From Pseudeuparius sepicola (Eukaryota > Arthropoda > Insecta > Coleoptera > Anthribidae), in the NCBI GenBank assembly GCA_963920635.1, contig OY987302.1, positions 34,881,278 through 34,945,277 on the forward strand: a stretch of 64,000 nt of DNA, given 5' to 3'. A program made the translations under genes and the position numbers. Positions within the stretch are counted from its first letter, which is position 1. The number at the start of each line of letters is the position of its first letter. Positions 22,393 through 31,935 of the stretch are shown piece after piece. The notes under the pieces are model-generated. The model saw only the letters and a program-made list of their open reading frames with translations, made no database searches and was not told the DNA's origin.

Positions 22393-22800
22393 GTGTGTTG
22401 TAGAATCGACTGGTGAAACTATGTGCACCTTTAAAAATTCCACGTTTAGCTAAAGGTTTTAAATTTTCATGGCAAGTTAATTTTATTATATTTTTACAAA
22501 ATATACTTACTTTTTTAGGTGCAATACCTTGTAAGTTAGCAGGTTGCCCAAGTTATTTGTCCAAATCGAGCACGAGTCGTAGGGAAGGTCCCAAATAAAA
22601 AAAAACAAAAAATTGAACTTGGACAGGTTGAAAAAGCCATAGCAGAAAGCGTTGAGAGTTGTGAAGCTTAAAAGTCTGCAAAACCGTATTCAAACATTGA
22701 GGAACCGTATTCAAAAATTTGTGATATTGCCGAGTGGGGTAGGCACTGTTTGAAGGCGAAAGGAAGCGAAGGAAGGGGCACAGATAGAGTAGTCACTGAA

Positions 22801-23419
22801 ATGTATGTATTATCATAATATTTTTTGTTGTGATATTTTTATTGTTGAATTATCATTTATTAAATAACTCTTAAATTGTTGCTGTATTAAAATATTTTTG
22901 TGTTCCACAGATTAGTTACTATGTTATGTTTGAAACTGTACCTATTAGTATTTTACCTGGACACAAAAAAACGACAAACTTTGCAGAAATTTCAATTAAG
23001 TGTTTTTAAGATGCTAGTTGAATGTAAATAAAAATCGTTGGTCATACTCGAAGATGTGCCTCAAAATAGGTACATAGCTAATATTAATGTTATCTATGTG
23101 AATAAAAAATGCGAAAGTGTAATTTTTCTTCTTTTTTTGAGTAGGTGAATTCATATTTGACATTGTCTTGGGATTCCAAACAAGTTTTCTTAGTGCCATA
23201 GTGCTGTAGTTCTAAAAATAAGGGTACTTTACTCTTGAGGAATTTTCATAAGTATTTTTCAACCTTCCCTGTATAAGAATAGAAATTTTAAAATTTTTAC
23301 CGGTAGATTTTGAGTTTAAGCACAAGCACCAACTTTTATCAAGAATACTTTTTTTGAGAAACTTTAAATAAAGAAAATTCCCATTTGTGCCCAACTTTCT
23401 GGAAGACACTGTATATATT
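22801..23419. other. Unassigned AT-rich stretch
   Basis: No gene. TTCCCTGTATAAG (about 23264) and AGACACTGTATAT (about 23404) resemble mariner-type ends without clear partners. Confidence 0.35.
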
Positions 23420-23437
23420 CGTCGATGGAAATCAACG
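23420..23437. repeat. Micro-insertion 5
   Basis: 18 bp, CGTCGATGGAAATCAACG. Flanks ATATATT and CTATATT, 6 of 7 identical. Confidence 0.6.
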
Positions 23438-23878
23438 CTATATTTCACAACATATAACTACTATTTGGCAAATCTTGGAAATTTCTCAGGAGGTATTGGT
23501 AAAGGTATCTCGGACATTTTTAAGATTTTCTAGCATGCCAGCTGAGTTTTTTTTAGTGCTATAAACGGTGGCCTTTTTCCAAATTCTAATAAAGTAAGCT
23601 GAAAGCAGTCAGTTTTGCCCACAAACGCCATTAAGAATTTTTTCGGTAACTCTTAAAACAAGGCGGTTTTTACAAAGGTTTTTCAAAAATATCTCGGAAA
23701 GTAGGCCGTAATTCTCGAATATGCTTTTGCATAAAGTTAGACCATCAAAAAAGCAATCTTTTCTTTCAAAGAAAGTTCTCCGAAACCGAAAAATGCATAT
23801 TTATCAAGATATTCTTGACTGGCTCCACTTAAATAGACATCCTGTATAGGTCTGTGATCTTATCCTCATCAAAAGCAT

Positions 23879-23909
23879 CGTCGATGGAGGAAGGAATCCT
23901 CAATCAACG
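23879..23909. repeat. Micro-insertion 6
   Basis: 31 bp starting CGTCGATGGAGGAAGGAATC and ending AATCAACG, same length and start as micro-insertion 1. Flanks AAAGCAT and AAAGTAT, 6 of 7 identical. 23438-23878 holds unassigned DNA with a lone CATCCTGTATAGG end-like motif. Confidence 0.6.
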
Positions 23910-23985
23910 AAAGTATGCACAAGCAAATTTTTCTCGAGGATTATTTCAGTTTATTATTTAAAATGTTTTCAATACCAAGGTATAG

Positions 23986-24021
23986 CCAAAGTTTACAGAT
24001 ATTTTATTCTGTAAACTTTGG
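23986..24021. repeat. Perfect 13-bp hairpin
   Basis: CCAAAGTTTACAG and its inverse around a 10-nt loop, just before the element at 24040. Confidence 0.8.
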
Positions 24022-24039
24022 TATAGCTAGGTATATGTA

Positions 24040-24720
24040 CAGGGTCCGTCAAATGTATGGAATAATGGGTGTATCTTTTTTATTTTTGTTTTTGAAAAAA
24101 AAAATGTGTTATACAAAAGTTTCTTGGCTAATTTTTTGGCACTTTCTGCTGTCCTTGAATTTTTTCCATCCATCATAGTTACGTTGCTATGGTGACCAAC
24201 TTTTTTTTTCAAATGGCACCCCTTATTTTTTATTTAGATTTTGTGATTAGCGTTCATTTCTGCATTAGGTACTTCAAAAATATCTAATGGTTGCATCAGA
24301 AAATAATTGACAAAAATCACTTTCACGAAAATTTTTACAACCTTAATAAAACTTAACTTAAAGATAATGTTCAAAGTGTGCACCATCACGCTCTATACAA
24401 AGTTCCAGTCTTTCTACAAACGATCTTACATTTTGAAATATATACTTCATCAACTAACAACAATGGAGGTACTAGTTGCCCAGATCCACGGGTACTTCGA
24501 AATGCAAAAAAGTGCAAAAAACCGCAAACAGAAAAAGAGGACAATAAAAAAGTGCAAAAAAACGAAAACAGAAAAAGAGGACAATAACATGAAACCACAC
24601 CTTGCTGTTAACGCTGATTTTTCGTGAAAGTGATTTTTGTCGATTATTTTCTTATGCAACCATTAGATATTTTTGAAGAAGCAAAAATAAAAAGGATACA
24701 CCCATTATTTCATACATCTG
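24040..24720 (-). mobile_element. Decayed mariner-type element, family F
   Basis: Left end CAGGGTCCGTCAAATGTATG and the region to GGGTGTATC match the right end in inverse (GATACACCCATTATTTCATA), although the outermost right end has a deletion. Contains a transposase C-terminus on the minus strand (24438-24358) and a two-unit, about 40-bp A-rich tandem repeat (24511-24586). Confidence 0.65.
24358..24438 (-). pseudogene. C-terminus of a mariner-type transposase
   Basis: The minus strand encodes QNVRSFVERLELCIERDGAH followed by FEHYL and a stop. The F-x-x-R-l-x-x-C-i...G-x-H-F-E-H ending is the usual C-terminus of a large insect Tc1/mariner transposase group, and the same GEHFEH ending can be read in the family D copy at 48.8 kb. 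Everything upstream, including the catalytic domain, has been lost. DDE transposases cut and paste DNA; this one cannot. Confidence 0.7.
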
Positions 24721-25351
24721 TATAATTGTAAATATCTGAATAAACTTTATTATAATTATTGTTTCCGTAATTATTTTCAACACCTAAAATTTATTTGTAA
24801 TATAATGCGTCGACCTAGCCAGGGAAGAATATAATGACCTTGGTAGGCATTGTTGTTCCGGGACGGTTCGGCCATCGAATTGATAAGTACTTGTCATTTC
24901 AATGGGTTCGGCCGACCGGTGATGACTCAGCGATCGGTGATATCTGGCCTTGGTCTTTTGTGTCACCCTTGTCTCTGTATAAATAAAGGTGTCACAGAAT
25001 AGGGAATAGGGGCATTATTCTGTGTTTGTGTGCTGGGTGCTAATAGACAGAAAATGGTGAAATTTTAGCTCTGGATATTTTTGCTTGCTTTTCCCACATT
25101 TCCAGAACACACACTTGTTTCCAGACATTTTCCGACACAATAATAAACAGTACGGTCAGTACGTCTCTTTGTTTAGGCTAAAAAAAAAACACACGGCTAC
25201 GGGCGCTACGGCACACGTTTCCTTATTTTGTAAAAATTTTGCTCTGTATGTCCGACCGGCCAGCCCGTCACAATTTTTTGTAGCAGCATCGTTCTTGGCG
25301 TAGCGCAGGTTTCTAACGACCGACATCGAGTAAAAAGCGCTAAGGTTTTTG
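24721..25351. other. Unassigned; possible LTR-like promoter
   Basis: A TATA-like CTGTATAAATAAAGG near 24976 follows a GC-richer stretch. No paired LTR or coding found. Confidence 0.25.
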
Positions 25352-25457
25352 ATTTTGATAATAGGTGGCGCCCTTGTGAATCCGATCATGAGATCTCCGT
25401 TAGTTTTATATTTTGATAATAGGTGGCGCCTTGTGAATCAGATCCCCGTTAGTTTTA
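25352..25457 (+). repeat. Tandem duplication of about 50 bp
   Basis: Two units sharing ATTTTGATAATAGGTGGCGC, the second lacking a 10-bp piece. Confidence 0.8.
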
Positions 25458-25503
25458 GAGTTGGTCCTTAGAGGCCGACACAAGCAACTAAATCTATTAA
25501 TAT

Positions 25504-25558
25504 ATAGAAATTCCGCCATAAGGAAAAGCTAACTAGTCTCTGTTATAAACAAGGATTC
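25504..25558. repeat. Inverted repeat, right copy (partner 21376-21433)
   Basis: See 21376-21433; about 4.1 kb separates the two. Confidence 0.75.
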
Positions 25559-25733
25559 CACCCATCTATCACAGCTTTTATGCTCTTCGGAATGATATAC
25601 CCATTAGAGGAAATGATTTTGAATAAATTATTTGTATTTTTTGGGTTGAATAAAACCAAACAATATTTTTGATTTGTATTATGTGATCAATTGCACATAA
25701 TAAAAAAAAAAAATAAAATATATTCCAAGAAAC

Positions 25734-25815
25734 AAAACGGACTAACCCACACTAAATTTAAAAAAAAATGTGTATATCCTCAAAACCAAAACGGACTAAC
25801 CCACACTAAATTTAA
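25734..25815 (+). repeat. Short tandem duplication
   Basis: AACGGACTAACCCACACTAA occurs twice, 52 bp apart. The rest up to 26135 is unassigned AT-rich DNA. Confidence 0.75.
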
Positions 25816-26135
25816 GAAAATATTGAAAATATATGTGTTTTTTGCTTAATCTATACTAATAAACCCAATTGTAAACGTTTCATTAAAATCCAGACACGAT
25901 AATATGACCTATATGTCGGAAAAAAAATTCCCAAAATAGTGATAACTTAGAACTTGCAATAATTCCATACAACTTGTAATGGGGATGGTCCCTTCTGGTT
26001 CTCAACGCCTCAATTAGACTTGTAAAAACGTCTTCGCCGATTATTTTACAATTTGTAATATAACTTAAGTTTTTTTTAACATCTAAACTTAATCCAAACT
26101 AATGTTTTGAAAACTGAGGAAATAGTCCATGAAAG

Positions 26136-27010
26136 CAGGGCCGAGCCGTCCATGTGTGCAATGTGTGCGGCACACACAGGCGCCAGGTACGAAGGAGCGG
26201 CAAAAGGTGTCAAAGCGCCGAATGGAGACCCAAAGTAATTGGACATAACCTAGGTTTTTGACCACAAACGTTGAACACAAGAATCCCTTTAAACAACATA
26301 TTTTTCAAGATCTATAATAATTTACAAATTTAATAATCTCCAGTTAATAAATTGAAAATTGCAAACTTATTTAAAGCATGTTAAGAGATATGAAATGAAT
26401 TATAGAGATCCAATAGAGAGAATGCGTTCGGCAGGCCTTATTATATTCTGCATTTACACCCAGATAAATATCTATTAACCATTAATAAAAATCTCTTAAT
26501 CTCAGCAAAACATCTATGAAATTATAAAAACACTTTGCTAAAAAGGGCTTATTTGCAATTAATAGACAAATTATATTGCGACTACTAATAAGTCACTAAT
26601 TTGTTGTTAATATATCCTTTATTTCTGGCCAATACTTATTATTTTATTCAGAATAAATAGAAAAACATGCTACGGTTAATAGAAACTTTTATGAATAGGA
26701 AAATATATTAAATTAGCTGTCACTGCTGGAGGAACTTGTTATAGTTAATAGATTTATCTACCTTATGTACCTAAAGTACAATATTTTTTTAACAGCCGAC
26801 ACTCTTTAGTTTGACACTTTTTCCAATGAGCAATGAGAAAGCAAAGCCGTCTATACCATAAATCAGTACAGGAGAAGAGAATAACACAGGGCTCTGGCAT
26901 CCTCAACTGCCATAGCCTCATTGGGTGCATTCTACGTTATTTAGTGTGAATTTCAGGGGCACCATAGAAAAATTTGCACACAGGTGCCACTAAGTATCGG
27001 CGCGGCCCTG
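26136..27010. mobile_element. hAT-like non-autonomous element
   Basis: Ends CAGGGCCGAGCCG and its near-inverse CGGCGCGGCCCTG (13 bp, one mismatch), with CACAG-rich subterminal runs (CACACAGGCGCC left, GCACACAGGTGCC right) as seen in many hAT MITEs. The 8-bp flanks CATGAAAG and GATAATAG agree at only five positions, so an 8-bp duplication is not proven. Non-coding. Confidence 0.6.
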
Positions 27011-27595
27011 GATAATAGGGGCAAAACTTACAGTCCCAGCTCCACAAACACAGTTTTTAATTTCAACTGTACAAATGTTTCAACCCTCCTAGAGGGTGAT
27101 CTTCAGCAGTGTAACATTATAGAAAAAACAAAGCTAGAAAAAACATTTTTAAATTAGGAAGGAACTTGTATGGAGGAGTAATGAAGTTATATAATAAAAT
27201 TGGTTAATAATAGGGGCTTACCTTTCTAGATGTAGTCAAATATTAGTATGAGAATGTGGAAAATTGATATGAGTAATTATGATGAAAAGGCTTAGTCAAA
27301 ACTTTAAAAACCTTAAAAAACCTGTAGGTAATATAAAATGGAGGAATCTGAAAATGATGATGACAAATTAGTAAAAAACAGGCTAAAGTAGCTTGGCAGA
27401 AAACATTACTGTATACCTTCATTACTCCTCCATATAAGTTCCTACCTAATTTAAAAATATTTTTCTAGCTTTGTTTTTTCTATAATGTTATACTGCTGAA
27501 GATGACCCCCTATGAGGGTTGAAACATATGTACAGTTGGAATTAAAAAACTGTGTTTGTGGAGCTGAGACTGTAAGTTTTGCCCCTTTCGTCGTA
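27011..27595. mobile_element. Foldback element with Penelope-like end motifs
   Basis: Arms of about 180 bp (27015-27190 and 27405-27590) are inverse copies around a centre of about 210 bp. Each outer arm carries CTGAAGAT..ACCC..GGGTTGAAAC, like the CTGANGA/stem/GAAA ends of Penelope-like elements but with an extra base before stem II. No coding. Confidence 0.6.
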
Positions 27596-27707
27596 ATCTT
27601 TTGAAGTTCCGCAAACAATCAAACAAAGATTGAGTAATTAATTTATTCTTTTAGTTAGTAGATAAAATAACGAGTTTTGCAGCCAACTTCTTTTTAAAAT
27701 ACCAAGC

Positions 27708-27735
27708 TTTCGGTCTACTTCGTGACCTTCATCAG
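27708..27735 (-). ncRNA. Hammerhead-like ribozyme core, left arm
   Basis: Minus strand: CTGATGA (27735-27729), 4-bp stem GGTC/GACC, then GAAA (27711-27708). Upstream AGCC could pair with GGCT about 30 nt downstream as stem I, and GCTT with AAG as part of stem III, though the pairing needs a one-base shift. Confidence 0.45.
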
Positions 27736-28115
27736 GGCTAGAATTTTTTTTTAAATTATTAGAAAATATTGAGAAAAGGTTGAAATTTTACTCACAATTA
27801 TGTTGAAGTTTTTTACCAATATTAAAACCAGATAGATTTTAGGTTTAAAAGGGCCAGAAAAAGGTTTTTACATAATTTCGTGTGAAAATTTATACCGTCA
27901 ATTTTGTTTGTAATTGTTTTTTGTTAATAAGGTAATTTAGTTTCAAAAAACAAAAGATAAATTTATAATAAGAAAAAATGTTTTTTAGGTTATCATCAAA
28001 AAGTGACAGAAAACTTGGTGTGATACAAGGTTAGAAATAACCTTAGTTGATATAAGGTTATGTTTCAACATTCTGGAAATCCAAATTTTTATATAATTAT
28101 TATAAGATGTAAGAG

Positions 28116-28517
28116 TTACAATGAAATATTAAAAGATGTATTGTTATTAGAATTATTTAAAGATAAAATAAAACAGTATATGGAACTTAAATCTTTGATG
28201 TCTGTTTTTTATTAATTGACTTGTTATCATTATTAATTTCAACCATTTCAAGAAATAACCTTTTATTAAGATTTTTTTCCTTATGTAATATTGAAACATT
28301 GTCAAATTTAAAATTATGACCTGTTATAAAAGCATGTTCACTTAAAGCAGTAGTAGTTTTTTGTAATTTGACATCACTTCTATGTCCTGAAATTCTATTT
28401 TTTAAATTTTGTGATGTTTGACCAATATATGAATTATTACAGTTGTTACAAGGTATTGAATAAACAACATTAGATTGGTTAATTACAGGTGTCTTATCTT
28501 TTAATTTTGTGTATAAA
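28116..28517 (-). pseudogene. GIY-YIG endonuclease, left-arm copy, frameshifted
   Basis: Inverse copy of 28532-28936. A homopolymer near 28205 has six T where the right arm has seven A, which shifts the frame within the NKKTDIKDL stretch. Otherwise the protein is nearly the same. Confidence 0.75.
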
Positions 28518-28531
28518 CTTACAATTGATTT

Positions 28532-28936
28532 AATTTATACACAAAATTAAAAGATAAGACACCTATAATTAACCAATCTAATGTTGTTTATTCAATACCT
28601 TGTAACAACTGTAATAATTCATATATTGGTCAAACATCACAAAATTTAAAAAATAGAATTTCAGGACATAAAAGTGATGTCAAATTACAAAAAACTACTA
28701 CTGCTTTAAGTGAACATGCTTTTATAACAGGTCATCATTTTAAATTTGACAATGTTTCAATATTACATAAGGAAAAAAATCTTAATAAAAGGTTATTTCT
28801 TGAAATGGTTGAAATTAATAATGATAACAAGTCAATTAATAAAAAAACAGACATCAAAGATTTAAGTTCCATATACTGTTTTATTTTATCTTTAAATAAT
28901 TCTAATAACAATACATCTATTAATATTTCATTGTAA
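28532..28936 (+). CDS. GIY-YIG endonuclease domain of a Penelope-like element (partial, open)
   Basis: An open frame of 134 codons runs from the palindrome centre to a stop at 28934-28936. It shows the GIY-YIG core: VYSIPCNNCN, then YIGQTSQNLKNRISGHKSDV (with the catalytic-type Arg in NRISGH), then TALSEHAF, GHHFKFDN and, further on, the conserved Glu in RLFLEMVEI and a final INKKTDI. The domain nicks DNA to prime reverse transcription. There is no start codon; the RT domain that should precede it is cut off at the palindrome centre. That the frame is intact suggests a young insertion. Confidence 0.8.
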   Translation, partial: NLYTKLKDKTPIINQSNVVYSIPCNNCNNSYIGQTSQNLKNRISGHKSDVKLQKTTTALSEHAFITGHHFKFDNVSILHKEKNLNKRLFLEMVEINNDNKSINKKTDIKDLSSIYCFILSLNNSNNNTSINISL

Positions 28937-29316
28937 CTCTTACATCTTATAATAATTATATAAAAATTTGGATTTCCAGAATGTTGTAACATAACCTTAT
29001 ATCAACTAAGGTTATTTCTAACCTTGTATCACACCAATTTTTCTGACACTTTTTGATGATAACCTAAAAAACATTTTTTCTTATTATAAATTTATCTTTT
29101 GTTTTTTGAAACTAAATTACCTTATTAACAAAAAACAATTACAAACAAAATTGACGGTATAAATTTTCACACGAAATTATGTAAAAACCTTTTTCTGGCC
29201 CTTTTAAACCTAAAATCTATCTGGTTTTAATATTGGTAAAAAACTTCAACATAATTGTGAGGAAAATTTCAACATTTTCTCAATATTTTCTAATAATTTA
29301 AAAAAAAATTCTAGCC

Positions 29317-29344
29317 CTGATGAAGGTCACGAAGTAGACCGAAA
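29317..29344 (+). ncRNA. Hammerhead-like ribozyme core, right arm
   Basis: CTGATGA (29317-29323), stem GGTC (29325-29328) with GACC (29337-29340), GAAA (29341-29344). The downstream strand is altered compared with the left arm, so cleavage competence is doubtful. Confidence 0.4.
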
Positions 29345-29569
29345 GCTTGGTATTATAAAAAGAAGTTAATATATACCTTTCTGGCAAAACTCGTTATTTT
29401 ATCTACTAAGTAAAACTACACAGCCATAAACTAGCTATTTATTCTTTTAGTTTAATATTGTTTTTAAACTGTTGTGTTTGAGAGTAGTATATAGGTAAGT
29501 CAATATCAATTATTAAGGAACGTAGGTACTTAATACTAAATAATGTTCAAATATCAGTATCAGTCTGAT

Positions 29570-29685
29570 AAGTGACCATTGGGAAATAGGCCGGCACCAT
29601 ACTACTGCATAATTCGCTTCACTACAGTCTAGGTGACCATTGGAAAATAGGCCGGTGCTCAACTACTGCATAATTTGTTTCCCCT
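29570..29685 (+). repeat. 61-bp tandem duplication
   Basis: Two units sharing GTGACCATTGG and AATAGGCCGG, then ACTACTGCATAATT. Confidence 0.8.
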
Positions 29686-29694
29686 CCAATAAAT

Positions 29695-29915
29695 CAAAGC
29701 CGGATTCTTAAAAGATCTTAGAGTGTCATAACAATCTTAGATCCTTTTAAAGAGCTTAGATCTTTAAAACAATCTTAGATCTTTAAAAGGATCTAAGATC
29801 GCCAAATTAAGATCAAAGATCAGATCTTTTTGAAAAAGATCGTTCTTTAGTAAAACAAAAAAGATCTAGATTAATAGATTTGGCGTAATGGACCAGAAAT
29901 AGATCTGCCCAGCTC
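29695..29915. repeat. AGATCT-rich minisatellite array, right
   Basis: Repeats of ATCTTAGATC with TTTAAA spacers, ending near CCCAGCTCTGGG; mainly inverse to 20461-20760. Confidence 0.7.
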
Positions 29916-31185
29916 TGGGTTCATCCATACTTGTTAGATAATGCTGATAAACATAGCATCCTTGTTTATGGAATCCCTAGTTAGCCAATGTGTGACAGAG
30001 TCATAAGGATACTAGAGCAATATTGGATACAACAGATGGCGCCAAAAATTAACGTGGCCCAGTCATTTTCTACTAACTTTCTACTATTAAAATCTACCAA
30101 GAAAAACAGCCGACCAACTTTATCTTTTGCAAAATCTGTCCCCTGTATCTACTATATTTATAAATAAGTATAGCAAGTTTATTGTATCCCAGCAGCTGCA
30201 ACTACATCCTCAGAAATTCCAAAGTGTGATCATAAAGGCACAGGTATATCTCCACAGTCTGAACAAGCAATATATTGAATTGTTCAGAGTCTGGTAAACA
30301 TTTTTTGCTAACCATCGCAAAATAATGCATACAAATAATTGATCAACCAACATGTGTGTGACTTGATTCTTGTCGAGAAGTGGCAAAATATAGGGCCTGT
30401 ACTATTTATTAGAGTAGCACGTCGCATAATGCGAGGTTACTCCGGTGTGAAAGCATACAATTGCATGCATGTTGCTTCCAGGCTGCAAGTCGCACGGCAC
30501 ATGTCGCACTTCGGTGTGAAAGCCCACCACCTCATTTTCTAATTGGAAGGTTGCTGGTTGCTATCCCAGATGTTGAAAACATAACCTCTAAGCTAACTGC
30601 CTTACAAAATTTAGGCTAATGCAACAAATCTGACAGAACATTTAGCCCAGAGGGTTAAATGAATATGTGTAAGTTTCAACCGGGTGTGAAATGAAAATCC
30701 ATCTAGAAACAGATGTAAGGACACTGGGAAGAGTTGTTAAGCTGAATGTAGGCACTGATGCAGCCCCTAGAGTTGCATCCACTAAAACGAAGAATAGCAT
30801 CATGAAACAAAATTTCACCAAGATCTGTCCGCTCATTAACCTGTCGTAAGCAAACCCTTTCAAGGTAGGGGACATGTTAAGAGTTTGTATTTTATAGTGA
30901 CTTACTGGTTGGGTTGGGTTTACTGTAAACAATGAAAATTTGCTAGAGCTAGCAGCTGCCATCAAGCTTTCAGTAAAGCCCTAAAATTAGCTGTTTTTGT
31001 TTCATAGTGCTTTTTTAATTGGTTGTTTTTGTTGCAGTTTTATCTCAATGGACTATAAATTGTGATGTGGTCTATTGCTATTGTTAAACTTCAAATAAAT
31101 CTGCTAAATATAATCATTACAGATATAGAGCAAAGTATTACGGTTTTACAACATTTGAACATTAGCTATAGCAATGAAAAATTAA
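29916..31185. other. Unassigned; 3' flank of the spliced gene
   Basis: Open frames on both strands (for example minus 30965-30642) show no domain. If the gene at 31186-31935 ends here, its polyadenylation signal may be the ATTAAA on the minus strand near 31020. Confidence 0.3.
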
Positions 31186-31935
31186 CTAATACATACTGGA
31201 TAATGATGAAAGGAAACTATATTTGTGGACCACACATTTTCCTTCTTTCGCAGCCTTATGTATTTGTGTGATTTCTTTATTCCATTCTTCATCGCTAGAT
31301 ACTGAAGCAATATCACTAAGAAATCTTGTTTCTAAACTTTTTTTAGTTTTATTTTTTGGGCCATTTCTAGCCTCTCCTTTTCGCTCATCTCTATCGATTT
31401 CAACATCTTTAATTGTTTTCTTCTGTTTAATATTTTTCTTAACCCTTTGTTCTAATGGTTCAGTTAAAATGTTGAAATTGTTATCCTTCTCAGTACACGT
31501 CTCATGGTTCTTTGCAGAATTATCGGTTAAATGCTCTAATGGTGGTTGATCACTTTTGCCAGTAAAATTTAACTTAATTCTACTGATGCAATGTGTGTAT
31601 GAATTCACAGATTTGTGATCATGTTTATAATCATTCATCAAAGATTCTTCAGGTTTAAGATCTGGTCCATCCCTTATATAGTGATTTGCATTCAAATATT
31701 TGTTTGGTTTCCTAGAAAGAGTTACTGATATACATGTAAACACATGAACATTTTCACCTCAAAACTCACCTCTCTGAATTTACATTTCTTACATTATGTA
31801 ATTCCATTTTCTTCCAATTACAAACTTTACGAGGCTCTGATTTAAGTAAGACATTGTTTTCTGCACATCTCCACGAGTCTCCATATAAACTGTCTAGTAC
31901 TAACTCGATAGTACTTTCCTGATCAATATTTTTAT
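31186..31935 (-). CDS. Two coding exons of an unidentified host-type gene
   Basis: Exon A (31935-31770, 166 nt) follows an acceptor TTCTTTTATAG and encodes NIDQESTIELVLDSLYGDSW and CAENNVLLKSEPRKVCNWKK without a stop. A 58-bp intron (31769-31712, GTGAGT...TTTCTAG) separates it from exon B (31711-31186). The split codon AG|G joins the frames exactly. Exon B gives 174 residues: a polar, lysine-rich region (RVKKNIKQKKTIKDVEIDRD) and a conserved-looking end, LETRFLSDIASVSSDEEWNK then ITQIHKAAKEGK, before the stop at 31186-31188. The charged composition suggests a nuclear protein; I do not recognise the family. Upstream exons are beyond what I can identify. No retroelement motif is present. Confidence 0.6.

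Larger units (their letters stand above)
22040..22800 (+). pseudogene. THAP-domain gene remnant with three recognisable exons
   Basis: Exon 1 (22040-22260) encodes GCVPN, then after micro-insertion 3 WKGDYLTGPK and KVSVFAFPKDPVLRAKWVQA, the THAP zinc-finger pattern (C, then FPKD, then W); the second Cys is Trp here. A GTATGT donor follows. Exon 2 from about 22317 (acceptor TTGTAG) gives VCEQHFLTQDIERETTC, supplying the C-x2-H of the finger, and is hit by micro-insertion 4. It reads on to PLKIPRLAKG, whose last codon completes across a second intron (about 22457-22518) with GAIPCKLAGCPSYLSK. A basic coiled segment (KLKSLQNRIQTLRNRIQKF) lies near 22670. THAP domains bind DNA and occur in P-element transposases and host regulators. 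Frameshifts at the exon 1-2 join, near 22412 and beyond 22595 make it a pseudogene. Confidence 0.75.
27657..29436. mobile_element. Inverted duplication of a Penelope-like element
   Basis: A nearly perfect palindrome: arms 27657-28517 and 28533-about 29405, with a centre of about 15 nt. Both arms encode a GIY-YIG endonuclease reading outward, so two 5'-truncated copies lie head to head. The unit is flanked by a 16-bp direct repeat, ATTTATTCTTTTAGTT, at 27641-27656 and 29437-29452. Outer ends carry hammerhead-like cores. Penelope-like elements copy themselves with an RT fused to this endonuclease; the RT part is missing in both arms. Confidence 0.8.

Noticed and set aside
24307..24627. Lysine-rich frames
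   Set aside because: They are translations of an A-rich tandem repeat inside element F.
30642..30965. 108-codon minus-strand frame downstream of the spliced gene
   Set aside because: No recognised motif, no splice sites in phase with exon B, which already ends in a stop.
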